This document shows positions 9,901 to 18,670 of a DNA stretch of 64,000 nucleotides, one piece after another (the stretch's first letter is position 1; each line of letters starts with the position of its first letter). Made by a program: the position numbers and the translations under genes. Origin of the DNA: JAGXTF01 sp044224315 (GTDB lineage Bacteria > Bacteroidota > Bacteroidia > NS11-12g > UBA955). The stretch lies in the NCBI GenBank assembly GCA_044224315.1, contig JBGAKR010000001.1, positions 992,001 through 1,056,000 on the forward strand. The letters run 5' to 3'. The notes under the pieces were generated by a model, which saw only the letters and a program-made list of their open reading frames with translations, did not search any database and had not been told where the DNA came from.

Positions 9901-12900
9901 ATCTGCCCCCGAAAGGCCCGCTGCCGGACCAGAGAGGGGAGGCGAAGCTGCGTCCTCTGGAATTATGCCACCTTTGCACAGCGGCGACATACGTACCGAA
10001 GCAGATATAATTGAATTTGCATACCAGCGCATCGCCAATAGTGCCATTTCGCTGGGTATAATGGGTGCATTATTCCTGCTGGGCGCCATTGGCGGTGAAA
10101 TTGCCGGAGCACTTTGCAGCGGATTTAAGGCCGTAGGAGAAGCCCTGGCAGAAAGATTCCCGGGCGCCGCAAGGGCAGTAAGTGAATTAGCCGAATCGGC
10201 TAGAAGTAGTCCGCTGGGGGATGCCTACCGCCAATTTGGCGAAGGACGTAGAGGCGTAAGAAGTGCCTGGGATGATTTCCGTGGAAGTGGCCCCGAAAAC
10301 CGAGGCCCACCAGGCGAAAGAACTGGTTCCGGCGAAACAGAAAGACCACCTGTAACCGAGCCAGAAACCACACGTCCGGCCGAAAGACCCACCACTGAAA
10401 GAACAGGTCCGGAAGGCGAACGACCCGGTGAAACCCGCCCGGGTGGCGAACGACCAACTGCTCCAGATGGCAATGCAGTTATGGATGAAGTACGATGCCC
10501 CAACGGACACCGGGCTTCTATTACTGAAGACGGTCGTATTATTGTTTGCGCATCGCCTTGCGAACCCATTCGCACCAAATACAACGCTGAACTGGAGGCA
10601 AATCCTGCATTTGAACGTTCCATCCAATCACTTGAATCCAGATTCGATGAACTTTCAAACCGAAGGGCCAGCATGGACCCCGCAGAATATAGCCGCCAGC
10701 TGCAGGCCCTGGAAGCCGAGCTGAGAGGTATGGAAGGCACACTTTCCGACCTGAAATCTATGCGTGAAACTACTGCCATAGACCCCGCTGCAGTAAGAGA
10801 ACCACCCGCACCGGGTGAGCCGGGTTCTCCCGAACATCGTGCTGAAAGGTGGAGAGACTACGTAAAACGCACAAACAAAGCCGACCGCTGGGAAAGAAGT
10901 CGTTGGGACCGGCAATATGATGTTAACATGGAGCAGGCCCGAAGAGGGAATGCAGCAGCCGATGCCTATTGGAGAGACGAAGTGGGCTGGGGACGTAGAG
11001 AAGTTTACCCCAAAGAAGATCCTACCCGTCGCCTTGATATAGCCGACCCAACCTCAGTTCCGCCACGCGCCATTGAATATAAAACCGGATATACCACTGC
11101 CAGCGTGGATATTATGTCGGAAGTGACACGAGATGCCAGCTTGGTACGTCAGGGATGGGATATCACCTGGGTTTTCCAGGGAGATGCAAGCGAGCCACTG
11201 CTGGCAGCTTTGCGACGCAGACAAATTGGGTACCGGTTTAATCCTCCTTCGAGTGGTCCAAGCTGGACCCCGGCGCGCAGTCGTGGAGTACCCGTTCGGC
11301 CCAAATTAATGGTGGGCGATGTGAATTCACCTGCCGAAAGAGAAGCAGATGCTGTGGCCGAATCTGTAGCCCGCATGCCAGCTTCAAAAGACCGAAACCC
11401 AGTCCTTAATAAAGCTGCACGCAATCAACCTGTGAGTCTCAAACAGGGCTCCGGGCCTCCTCAAGTAAACCGCAAATGCGCCGAATGTGCAGCAGCAGAG
11501 AAAAGTGGTGATACCCATCATCCCTGCAGCGATTGTGGATGCAAAGGACCCGACCCCCAAAGCCGTGAAAATTTGCAAAAACCCGATGTTCCGGCTACCA
11601 AGATAAACCGCAGTCCCAACACCCAACAAGGCGACATTGCAGCCTCGGAGGAAGTGAGTCATAAAATTAACAACAGCCAAAAAGGTGGTTCAAATTTACC
11701 AAGTCCGATTGCAGCAGATTTCGGAGAAAAAATCGGAGCCGATTTTTCAAATGTGCGCATCCATACCGATAGCAATGCAGCCGATTTAAATAAGCAATTG
11801 GGTGCCCGTGCATTTGCCACAGGAAATAATATTTATTTCAACCAGGGAGAATATAATCCCAACTCGGGAGAAGGTAAAAAACTGCTGGCCCACGAACTTA
11901 CCCATGTGGTGCAAAATGGAAATGTGAAAGAAAATGTGCAACGGCAAAGCACCGATACCACGCCAACTGGCAGTCCGGTGGAAACTTTTGCGGAGCGATT
12001 AATTGCAAACCCGGGTGAAATATGCGGACAATTAAATCCCCCCTCTACCGACCACAATAATTGCACAGCAGTAGCGGCTGCGGTAGATAGTTATCTGCAT
12101 ATCGGACGATTGGCAGCCGCGGCCACCGGAGACGGATTAACGGAATACCATTTTTCAGGTACCCTGGGGTCTGTGGTAACTATAGGCAGTGTAATTCGTT
12201 CAGTGCCTAATTCGGGCGATGTGCGTGTAATTATGGGAATGCGCACACCCGAAGATATTGCAGCCTATGCAGCATCACACAACGGACATACACTTACAAA
12301 CGAGCATTGGTTTGTAGCTGTAAATTTGAGGAGAACCGTTTATTTTATCGACTGCGGAAGCCATAGAATTGCAACATCCGATCACGCACATTATGCCGAT
12401 TTCCAAAGACTTTCTTCATTCAGAATTTTATCCGGCTCTTCGGCTGTAACACCTGTGGATCCGCTGGCTGGACCTGATTTTGCCATTCCCGGAATAGACC
12501 GAAAACCCTTGCCCGGAAAATCAGAAAATCCATTTAAAAAAGACAATGAAACTGTACCACAAAATGTAATTAAACAACCTGCTGCAACTGAACAAATTCA
12601 GCGGGCACCTGAACCCGAAACTGCACCACAAGCCAACCCAGTTGCCAAAGATTTTATACCTACCTGTACCCGAAAAATTGATATCAGTGGCTTGTATTTA
12701 TTCCCGGCTTCACAAGCTACATTCCAGCCTGGTTCAAAACAAGTACAACTCATACGAATTTTACTGAATAATATTTTGGGCGATCAATATTCCGAAGATT
12801 TGGTTGAGCCTATGAGTGCCATTATACTGAATAAATCATTTGTAAAAAGCGGTCAATTTGCAGAAAATGATGACTCTTATGAAGGCGAAAAAATCGATAA

Positions 12901-15900
12901 TATTTTCATCGCCATTGAACCCCTGGATGCTATTTATAAAGAGCTCGAAAAAAGAAATATTAAAGCCAATTTTACTCCGCAGGAATTCGACCAGTTGTAC
13001 GAAGCCTTTATGGCAAAAGAGCTGTGGTACGACTTTATGCGCATGGCCAAACTCGAAGATTTTACACTTCCTTTCTGGTTAAATAAAAATATTTTCGACT
13101 CCATAGTGGCTTTAAAACCCGAAATTCTGGGTGCCTATATTCCAGCCTATCAGCAGTATTTACAAGACGCTACTGAAGAAAATAAAGCCGCATATATGGA
13201 AATGGTTCAAATGCTGTTTTATTCTATTCTGGAAATACTAATGGCCATGGAAGCCATACGTGCCGATGTATCGCTAAACAGCCTCGAATCTACCCAAAAA
13301 GCCTACCAGAGTATGTGGTATCTGCCGCCGGGCGATGACGCCACAAAAGAACCATTGGGTGTTTATTATACCAAAGTATTTATATCCTTTATTAAATACG
13401 CATCAAAATATCCCGAAGATTTTAAAAATGCAGAAACCACTCCCGAATCCAGGGTAAAATTACTATCCGGATTTCAACAATCGGAAGACTTTAAAACCAC
13501 CAATCCGGTGTATTTGCCCCCATTCCCGGCATTTATGGTAATGGCGGGTATGACAAATGGTTTTGAAACCATAAAATCAGCATCGGGTTTATTCAGAATG
13601 GTGGTGAATTCCGATTCAATGTTTGGGGCCGGAATTCATGGTGTTACTGTTGCCATGAAACGCGATATGTTGTACAACTGGCGCGTATATCCAATGCCCG
13701 CTTCGCTGAAAGCAATTACAAAAGCAAATGGAAATGATTATAATAAAACAATCAAAGAAACCGATACATTTGTTAAAAATTCTGCGGCCAATTTAGGTAC
13801 TCCCGTTAAAACAGTTTCTACCGGTCAAACTGCCGAATGGGATTTGGGAATGGGTGGTTTTGATTTGGGTAATTATATTGTTACCAGTACCGTTCAGCCA
13901 GTATATGAATCCGACCTGAATTGGATGCAGGAACCCAGTATTGCAGGCCATCCTTTCTCGCTGGTAACTCCCGAATTTATTGCCGATAAATATGTAAATC
14001 AGGAAGAAAATTCTTTAACCGATTTAGAGGAACAAAAGAAAACTGCCACCGGTAAAGACCTTGAAGCAATTAACCAACAAATAACCGATTTAAAAGAACG
14101 GCAATCCCTTAAATATTCCGACGTTGCAAGCCGCGATATTGCCGATACAAATAAACTATTACAACAGGCATTACAACTCAAAGATTATTTACAAAATGAT
14201 ATAAAAGATGAACCCGTAAAACCCGGGGAAAAATCCATCAATCCGTTTGATGTGCGATTATACCAGCATAGTGTTGATTTATACAAATTGTTCTTAATGA
14301 TAAGTGAAAACTACAACCTGCATATTATGACCAAAGTGCAGGCTGTAGAGAAATTTATTGAAGTTATACAAGGCCAATTAGAAGAACTGAATCGACTGCA
14401 CGCCCGCACAATAGATGCCGAAAGCCGATTCTTGCCCGGATATGAACCCTCGCGCATTATTGCCGGGCTGGTGAATGAAGATGATGGCAATATGATTCCG
14501 CTTTTACTTGAAGTAGGATTGCACCCCGATTCGAATCCGGAAATGGGATATTATAAAATGAAAATTGTGGATGTTTCGGTCGATTCGCCTAAAAAAGATT
14601 CAATGGTGTATGTGGGTGAATCTTATTTTGTAAAATCGGCAGTTAAAGGAAATCCGGAAGAAACATTTGCCTATGAAATGCTTGCAAACCCTGCAAATTC
14701 TGTGGCTGAAGCCGAAACCGCCGGCATTAAAAGTGCCATGACCAAATTTGGCGAGGACAACCCCTACGCCCTGGGTTTAATTAAATACAAAGCACCAAAA
14801 TATGGAATTACCGATACCGTAAAATCAATTACAACTAATTTCGAATATTTTGAAAGAATTGTCGCTGTACTGGGTATCATAGTATTAATAGCCGGTGTTG
14901 TAGCCAGCATGGGAACCCTTACCCCGGCGGCCGCTGCCGTTGTTACGGGCTTGGGAATTGCGGTAGGGGTTGCAGGGGCAGTTTTAGCCGGAATTAATAT
15001 TGCCGATCGGGTAGAAAAAGGCACATTTGAATGGGATTTTCAAACCGCTATGGATATTATTTCTATAGTGGGAGCTGTGGCTATGGTAGCCGGTACTGTG
15101 CGTTCAATTTCCATTGCACTCTCTGGTGCCAGTAAGGTTACCAAAATGATGCAAATGCAGCGACTGGAAAAAATTATGTTTATTTATGATGTTGCAGATT
15201 TTACTACGAATTCGATTTTAATTGCAGGAAAATATTATGAAGATGTAAGGGCCATTAAAGCATTAAAATTGCCAAAAGACAAAGAGGATGAATTAATAGC
15301 CTCAGCCACGTATGAAGCGCTGCAACAAGGCGCTATGATGTCGGTAGCCATGCACGGAATAGGCAAACAAGGTTTTGAATTTTATAAAGCCAAAGTAGAA
15401 AATACCAATTATAAATCCTGGATGGATAAAGGCTGGATTGAACATGGTGAGGATGGTGTATATAAAGTTTCACCCAATGCCCCGCCATTTATTCATGATG
15501 CCCTGGCCCGCAAAGGATTGCCCGGAGCAGATAAAGCCATCGACGAATCTACCTTAGAGGGATTATATGGCAGTGTGGCCAGCACAAAAAGCAAAGACAA
15601 TGACAGTACACTTTCATACACAAACGGCGACAGGGTAATGGTTTGTGCAGCCAATTGCGAACCTATGCACACCAAATATGCCGATACTTTAACCAAACAT
15701 CCAGAGCTTGAAACCCGATTAAATGAGGTTGAAAAACAGTTAAAATTTGCTACTGAAAATAACAATGCAGAAATGAAAGAAGAAGCATTAGCTTCTTTGC
15801 AACAATTAGAAAGTGAAATTAAAATTACCCAGGAAAAAAATACACCTAAAAAACCAGAAACTGCCGAGCCCACAGCTCCGGTAAAAGATGTTGGGGATGC

Positions 15901-17383
15901 CCCCGAAAATATTCCAGAAAAAGCAAATGACAATGCTCCGGCACCTGACAAAACTACTGCAAATGATCCGGTGCCTGACACAAAATCACCCGCTAAACCA
16001 GATGAAAATACCAGTGTACCCAAAATAAATAATCCAGATAAAAAACCAGCCGAACCGGTTGCCAAACAGGGTGAAATTGTTTTAGAATCAGTAACCCCCA
16101 CCACGGCCACCGGCGAGGTGCATGAACATAAAGTGCTCAGTGATGGTACCATAATTCGCTGCAGTGATAAATGCAGCAAACTGGTAGACAATGCAAGCGA
16201 AAGAAGTGGAGAAATTTCCCGGTTTTTTGGTAAAGAACACGAAACATCGCAAAAGGCCAAGGAGCTGGTTAAAAAGGCGAAAAAGCTGAAAAAAGAAGCT
16301 GAAAAAATTGTGAAGCTTAAAGATGCCGCTGAAAAAACAAAACGAAAAGATGCGCTTGAAATTGAACTCAAAAATTTAGAATTGGAATTATCAGTACTGG
16401 AAAAAGCGCATATCGATGAAGTAAAAGCAAGGAGCAAACAATTTATGGATGAGATTGAAGCCGACCTGCTTAAATACCCCGAACATGCCGCCACATTTGA
16501 TGAAAGATTGAAAAATCGCAAAACACGTGAACAGGAAATTGAGAAAAAATTATCCAGTAAAAAAGATAAAACCAGGGAAGAGGGTTTTGAAGAATTAAAA
16601 CATGAATTAGACCTGCGCAAAGCCCTTAAAAAGGACATTAATAAACATGTTGAAAATATGAAAAAACCCGATGTTAGCGGCAATTATACTTACGGAGAAT
16701 ATACAGATTCAAAGGGCAATAATGTTAAATATGCCGCGGGCGAACTGGGTGTACCTGGTGAAGTAAGAAAACACCGCAATCAAAGCGAGCAAAGCAAGGT
16801 GAGCACTGGCAGTGGCGATGATGCCGGACACCTGATTGCCAATCAGTTTGGTGCTGCCGGCGATGCCAAAAATCTGGGCAAACAAAACTGGCGTGCCAAT
16901 GAATTTGGTACATGGCGAAAATTGGAAAAAAGTTGGGCCGATAAATTACAAGACGGAATTAAAATTAATGTAGTAGTTACAGAACATACCCACCCCGGAA
17001 GTGACCGTCCCTATAAACGGGAAGTAAGGTGGACCGAAACCGATGCATCAGGTAATACCACCCATCACGAATTTACCTTTGGAAATTTCTCAACACCAGA
17101 AGGCCGAGCCGCAACTAAAGAACCCGCAACCGCTAATTTGCCTGCAGGCGGTGCTACCATTCATGATATTAATGACCAACGTGCAAAACAAGGTTTACCC
17201 TTAATAAAAGACATTGATGAAGTGGAAAGCCCCACACCTGTTATCAATATAACCGGACCAGCAGCTAATGACAATATGCCGGTAGCGCCTGATGGCATGA
17301 ATTCTTTGGGAGAAATACTAGATATTACTGGGCCAGCAGCCAATGACAATCAACAATTTGAACCTGATAAAACAGATAAATAA
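6971..17383 (+). CDS. Giant double eCIS cargo: two leaders, two DUF4157 domains, REase-like and NUC endonuclease toxin domains
   Basis: The protein has 3470 aa. The TTG at 6971 is the only usual start after the in-frame stop at 6944. Part one: cargo leader (residues ~16-45, RIQPKLTVGAINSPEEKEAD), CxxC pairs at 91, 117 and 171, DUF4157 at ~223-300 with H290-E-L-T-H294, a Trp-rich amphipathic region, hydrophobic stretches (~555-585, 895-965, 1026-1050), a Pro/Glu linker and a PD-(D/E)xK-like domain with D1356 and E1369-Y-K1371. Part two restarts at ~1440 with a second leader, CxxC pairs, and DUF4157 with H1641-E-L-T-H1645. Then come a papain-like candidate (C1698, H1779, D1794), hydrophobic segments (~2630-2720), a Lys-rich coiled coil (~3095-3230) and an Endonuclease_NS-type domain with D3284-A-G-H3287. 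Leader plus DUF4157 marks eCIS cargo. The toxin activities are inferred. Confidence 0.85.
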   Translation: MTPVKTNKADTKSQSLRIQPKLTVGAINSPEEKEADMVAEKVMRMPSSTGMGGMAGNPNQSEKMKVGESVGTGATQRLARKVHKPKIERKCASCGGDQEKRPQIQRKSQDIKIQKQCARCAQEEKKIQRISTKSPPEGGEKKDSNHPKSTQSPESNSGSGNVLTHNIHRKCNACNAGSDNAINQEQPETPAILVQRAAHAGAGESVAAHDISSKIENTNGSGMSLPAEVHQDLGEKIGADFSNVKIHAGSEAAQLSNQLGARAFTTGNNIYFNSGEYNPGTPSGKRLLAHELTHVVQQGAAGTSVQRKTDETLVQRNVFSNAASAVWDYTGGALINAGESAVESGVELAGDAAEWAGDQLESVVNSLAPGLLDFLRGDIIENVKQKIITGVDAITGGLFSAIETQGFVAVISDLLSAGFSTATTAMADNCAAIANAARKLWDFIKTLTGPALDRFKAFLSDIGNFLSGIWNDYTLPAWDAIKKFAGEAWDWVVEKANWLWDLTAPIRNTAERAWNWVKEMFGIAWGNATSAFDWLKAKAIAAWNRVNALKQPYLGPLKVIAAILVLLSPAGPFVVAYVALPHVWNAIKWVAENFNTHVILRVKQFFHDEVLPILQSGLSMVSGMINSAISWLSSICTMLGNQLTRMLGMVRQMRLFQLISSGITRICNGIQSGVRYVTRTANTIRTKVSAFVTNVWRKLAPFREFLRQILLLSTIGPYAIFDDGVWGSITYIVNLAGRVPCIKEISELLNFQGWIRHIGRMRSQLFELWHLITHPALIEERARNFLEPYMQGVGSESESRLRTALAQFGINSARHIAGILKYLNQSIAHLMANWWDEVKKMVWYLIWPFGEGSPLYEDGPKLWNLIPQMWNDLWAGNFRGVRDGLLEWWQAANMVVGLFAGWAAIGGALVGAILGAVFGMGGGAIPGAGAGFEVGVMLGEGVMVSMLAAETSVIAVSIYDLITVSGESHRGPPPTAESAPERPAAGPERGGEAASSGIMPPLHSGDIRTEADIIEFAYQRIANSAISLGIMGALFLLGAIGGEIAGALCSGFKAVGEALAERFPGAARAVSELAESARSSPLGDAYRQFGEGRRGVRSAWDDFRGSGPENRGPPGERTGSGETERPPVTEPETTRPAERPTTERTGPEGERPGETRPGGERPTAPDGNAVMDEVRCPNGHRASITEDGRIIVCASPCEPIRTKYNAELEANPAFERSIQSLESRFDELSNRRASMDPAEYSRQLQALEAELRGMEGTLSDLKSMRETTAIDPAAVREPPAPGEPGSPEHRAERWRDYVKRTNKADRWERSRWDRQYDVNMEQARRGNAAADAYWRDEVGWGRREVYPKEDPTRRLDIADPTSVPPRAIEYKTGYTTASVDIMSEVTRDASLVRQGWDITWVFQGDASEPLLAALRRRQIGYRFNPPSSGPSWTPARSRGVPVRPKLMVGDVNSPAEREADAVAESVARMPASKDRNPVLNKAARNQPVSLKQGSGPPQVNRKCAECAAAEKSGDTHHPCSDCGCKGPDPQSRENLQKPDVPATKINRSPNTQQGDIAASEEVSHKINNSQKGGSNLPSPIAADFGEKIGADFSNVRIHTDSNAADLNKQLGARAFATGNNIYFNQGEYNPNSGEGKKLLAHELTHVVQNGNVKENVQRQSTDTTPTGSPVETFAERLIANPGEICGQLNPPSTDHNNCTAVAAAVDSYLHIGRLAAAATGDGLTEYHFSGTLGSVVTIGSVIRSVPNSGDVRVIMGMRTPEDIAAYAASHNGHTLTNEHWFVAVNLRRTVYFIDCGSHRIATSDHAHYADFQRLSSFRILSGSSAVTPVDPLAGPDFAIPGIDRKPLPGKSENPFKKDNETVPQNVIKQPAATEQIQRAPEPETAPQANPVAKDFIPTCTRKIDISGLYLFPASQATFQPGSKQVQLIRILLNNILGDQYSEDLVEPMSAIILNKSFVKSGQFAENDDSYEGEKIDNIFIAIEPLDAIYKELEKRNIKANFTPQEFDQLYEAFMAKELWYDFMRMAKLEDFTLPFWLNKNIFDSIVALKPEILGAYIPAYQQYLQDATEENKAAYMEMVQMLFYSILEILMAMEAIRADVSLNSLESTQKAYQSMWYLPPGDDATKEPLGVYYTKVFISFIKYASKYPEDFKNAETTPESRVKLLSGFQQSEDFKTTNPVYLPPFPAFMVMAGMTNGFETIKSASGLFRMVVNSDSMFGAGIHGVTVAMKRDMLYNWRVYPMPASLKAITKANGNDYNKTIKETDTFVKNSAANLGTPVKTVSTGQTAEWDLGMGGFDLGNYIVTSTVQPVYESDLNWMQEPSIAGHPFSLVTPEFIADKYVNQEENSLTDLEEQKKTATGKDLEAINQQITDLKERQSLKYSDVASRDIADTNKLLQQALQLKDYLQNDIKDEPVKPGEKSINPFDVRLYQHSVDLYKLFLMISENYNLHIMTKVQAVEKFIEVIQGQLEELNRLHARTIDAESRFLPGYEPSRIIAGLVNEDDGNMIPLLLEVGLHPDSNPEMGYYKMKIVDVSVDSPKKDSMVYVGESYFVKSAVKGNPEETFAYEMLANPANSVAEAETAGIKSAMTKFGEDNPYALGLIKYKAPKYGITDTVKSITTNFEYFERIVAVLGIIVLIAGVVASMGTLTPAAAAVVTGLGIAVGVAGAVLAGINIADRVEKGTFEWDFQTAMDIISIVGAVAMVAGTVRSISIALSGASKVTKMMQMQRLEKIMFIYDVADFTTNSILIAGKYYEDVRAIKALKLPKDKEDELIASATYEALQQGAMMSVAMHGIGKQGFEFYKAKVENTNYKSWMDKGWIEHGEDGVYKVSPNAPPFIHDALARKGLPGADKAIDESTLEGLYGSVASTKSKDNDSTLSYTNGDRVMVCAANCEPMHTKYADTLTKHPELETRLNEVEKQLKFATENNNAEMKEEALASLQQLESEIKITQEKNTPKKPETAEPTAPVKDVGDAPENIPEKANDNAPAPDKTTANDPVPDTKSPAKPDENTSVPKINNPDKKPAEPVAKQGEIVLESVTPTTATGEVHEHKVLSDGTIIRCSDKCSKLVDNASERSGEISRFFGKEHETSQKAKELVKKAKKLKKEAEKIVKLKDAAEKTKRKDALEIELKNLELELSVLEKAHIDEVKARSKQFMDEIEADLLKYPEHAATFDERLKNRKTREQEIEKKLSSKKDKTREEGFEELKHELDLRKALKKDINKHVENMKKPDVSGNYTYGEYTDSKGNNVKYAAGELGVPGEVRKHRNQSEQSKVSTGSGDDAGHLIANQFGAAGDAKNLGKQNWRANEFGTWRKLEKSWADKLQDGIKINVVVTEHTHPGSDRPYKREVRWTETDASGNTTHHEFTFGNFSTPEGRAATKEPATANLPAGGATIHDINDQRAKQGLPLIKDIDEVESPTPVINITGPAANDNMPVAPDGMNSLGEILDITGPAANDNQQFEPDKTDK

Positions 17384-17479
17384 TGATTTAAAATCTTTTA
17401 ATATTTCTAAGCGTTTGATTTAAATTAATTGCTCCTGGCTATTTGATTTTTTCAAAATAAATTGCATATTGCATCCACT

Positions 17480-17923
17480 ATGGACATTACAGAATACTAT
17501 ACCCTGGTAGAAAACAGCATTAAAGGCCTGGGTGTAGACCCCAATGCCTGCAAGGGCGAAAAAGCCGGCCAATACAACCTTAAAAAAGGCGGTGCTTCTG
17601 TGTGGATTGATGTATTCGATTCACAAATCAACAACCGTCCCTATTTTCAGGTAATGAGCCCCCTGCTCCAAATTCCTTCCTCTAACCAGGAAGCTTTTTT
17701 TCAGGATTTACTTGAAATTAATTACGAATTATACAGCGTAGCTATGGTAAAATTCAAGGACTGGATTTACGTTAAATTTATCCGCGAATGCGAAGGCCTC
17801 AGCCAGCCCGAAGTAGATACTGCCATCGATCGCATTGGCTTTTACAGCGATGATTTTTACAAAAAATTATCTTTCAAATACAAAAACGACCTGGCGGCAC
17901 CCGGTGCAAACTCCGACCGCTAA
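17480..17923 (+). CDS. YbjN / type III chaperone-like small protein next to eCIS cargo
   Basis: The start is the ATG at 17480 (MDITEYYTLVENSIKGLGVD), giving 147 aa; a TTG six codons earlier adds nothing recognisable. The layout matches the YbjN family, which has a type III secretion chaperone-like fold: an N-terminal helix, a strand with VWIDVFDS, a central strand (FQVMSPLLQIPSSNQEAFF), then LLEINYELYSVAMVKFKDWIYVKFIREC. It lies 96 bases after the giant cargo gene on the same strand. That position suggests, but does not prove, a cargo chaperone or immunity role. Genes of this family also occur in Bacteroidota away from eCIS loci, so the link may be chance. Confidence 0.7.
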   Translation: MDITEYYTLVENSIKGLGVDPNACKGEKAGQYNLKKGGASVWIDVFDSQINNRPYFQVMSPLLQIPSSNQEAFFQDLLEINYELYSVAMVKFKDWIYVKFIRECEGLSQPEVDTAIDRIGFYSDDFYKKLSFKYKNDLAAPGANSDR

Positions 17924-18026
17924 AAAAAATCCCCAAAATCCTGTTTTCTAAAAAATTGATTTCATATTAATTGACTATTCCCAGCCAGTTCTTTGGCAAA
18001 ATTTTCTTAATCCTATGTTTTAATCA

Positions 18027-18059
18027 TTTGTTTAATTCGTTTGTTTAACTTTATCTTTG
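18027..18059 (+). promoter_or_regulatory. Bacteroidota promoter of the TetR-efflux operon, with repeated TTTGTTTAA
   Basis: A TTTG box at 18027-18030 and TATCTTTG at 18052-18059 are separated by 21 bases, an excellent match to the Bacteroidota TTTG / TAnnTTTG consensus. Between and over the boxes, TTTGTTTAA occurs twice (18027-18035 and 18040-18048), 13 bases apart. This is a candidate operator for the TetR protein encoded just downstream. The expected transcription start is at or within a few bases of the GTG start codon at 18064. Confidence 0.65.
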
Positions 18060-18063
18060 CTCC

Positions 18064-18666
18064 GTGGAATTTGAAAATAACCCTGTTTCAACTGAGGAGA
18101 AAATTATGCAATCGGCGCGCAAACTATTTACCCAAAAGGGTTATGCAGCTACCAAAACCCGCGAAATTGCCCAGGATGCCGGCATCAATCTGGCCCTGCT
18201 CAACTATTATTTCCGCAGCAAGGAAAAGTTATTTCAGCTGGTAATGGCAGAAAAATTGGGGCAGTTTATGGAAATTATTGGTCAGATTGTTAATAACCAG
18301 GACAGTAGCTTACATCAAAAACTCAATGCCATGGCCACCAATTATATCACACTATTAAGCAAAGAGCCCGATTTGCCTTTGTTTGTAATTAACACCATTC
18401 ATGGCAACCCCGATCAGTTTTTTAAAGTATTAGACAAACGCATCGGAATTCAACAATCTGTGCTCATGCAGCAACTGAAATCCGAAATTCCCCATCATAC
18501 CCATCCATTGCACATTTTGTTAAATCTGCTGTCAATGATTCTGTTCCCATTTTTATCCAAACCCCTGGTGATGAAAATTGGAAAACTGAAAAATGCAGAA
18601 TTTGAAAAATTAATGGAAGAAAGAAAAAAATTAATCCCTAAATGGATTCAACTATCATTAGCATAA
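18064..18666 (+). CDS. TetR-family transcriptional regulator of the efflux operon
   Basis: This 200-aa protein has a TetR N-terminal helix-turn-helix: EEKIMQSARKLFTQKGYAAT, then REIAQDAGINLALLNYYFRSKEKLF. The C-terminal ligand-binding part is helical and not diagnostic. The GTG start is chosen because the first internal ATG (near residue 15) would remove the first helix of the DNA-binding domain. The promoter box ends five bases before it, so a leaderless message is likely. It is the first gene of the operon with tolC-, hlyD- and ABC-type genes. This is the same arrangement as CecR (YbiH) with ybhGFSR in E. coli, so autoregulation of the efflux pump is inferred. Confidence 0.85.
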   Translation: MEFENNPVSTEEKIMQSARKLFTQKGYAATKTREIAQDAGINLALLNYYFRSKEKLFQLVMAEKLGQFMEIIGQIVNNQDSSLHQKLNAMATNYITLLSKEPDLPLFVINTIHGNPDQFFKVLDKRIGIQQSVLMQQLKSEIPHHTHPLHILLNLLSMILFPFLSKPLVMKIGKLKNAEFEKLMEERKKLIPKWIQLSLA

Positions 18667-18670
18667 TGCC

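Noticed and set aside
15493..16683. 396-codon minus-strand frame opposite the giant cargo gene
   Set aside because: Ser/Phe/Leu-rich antisense of a Lys/Glu-rich coding stretch, with no motif; the plus strand is clearly coding.
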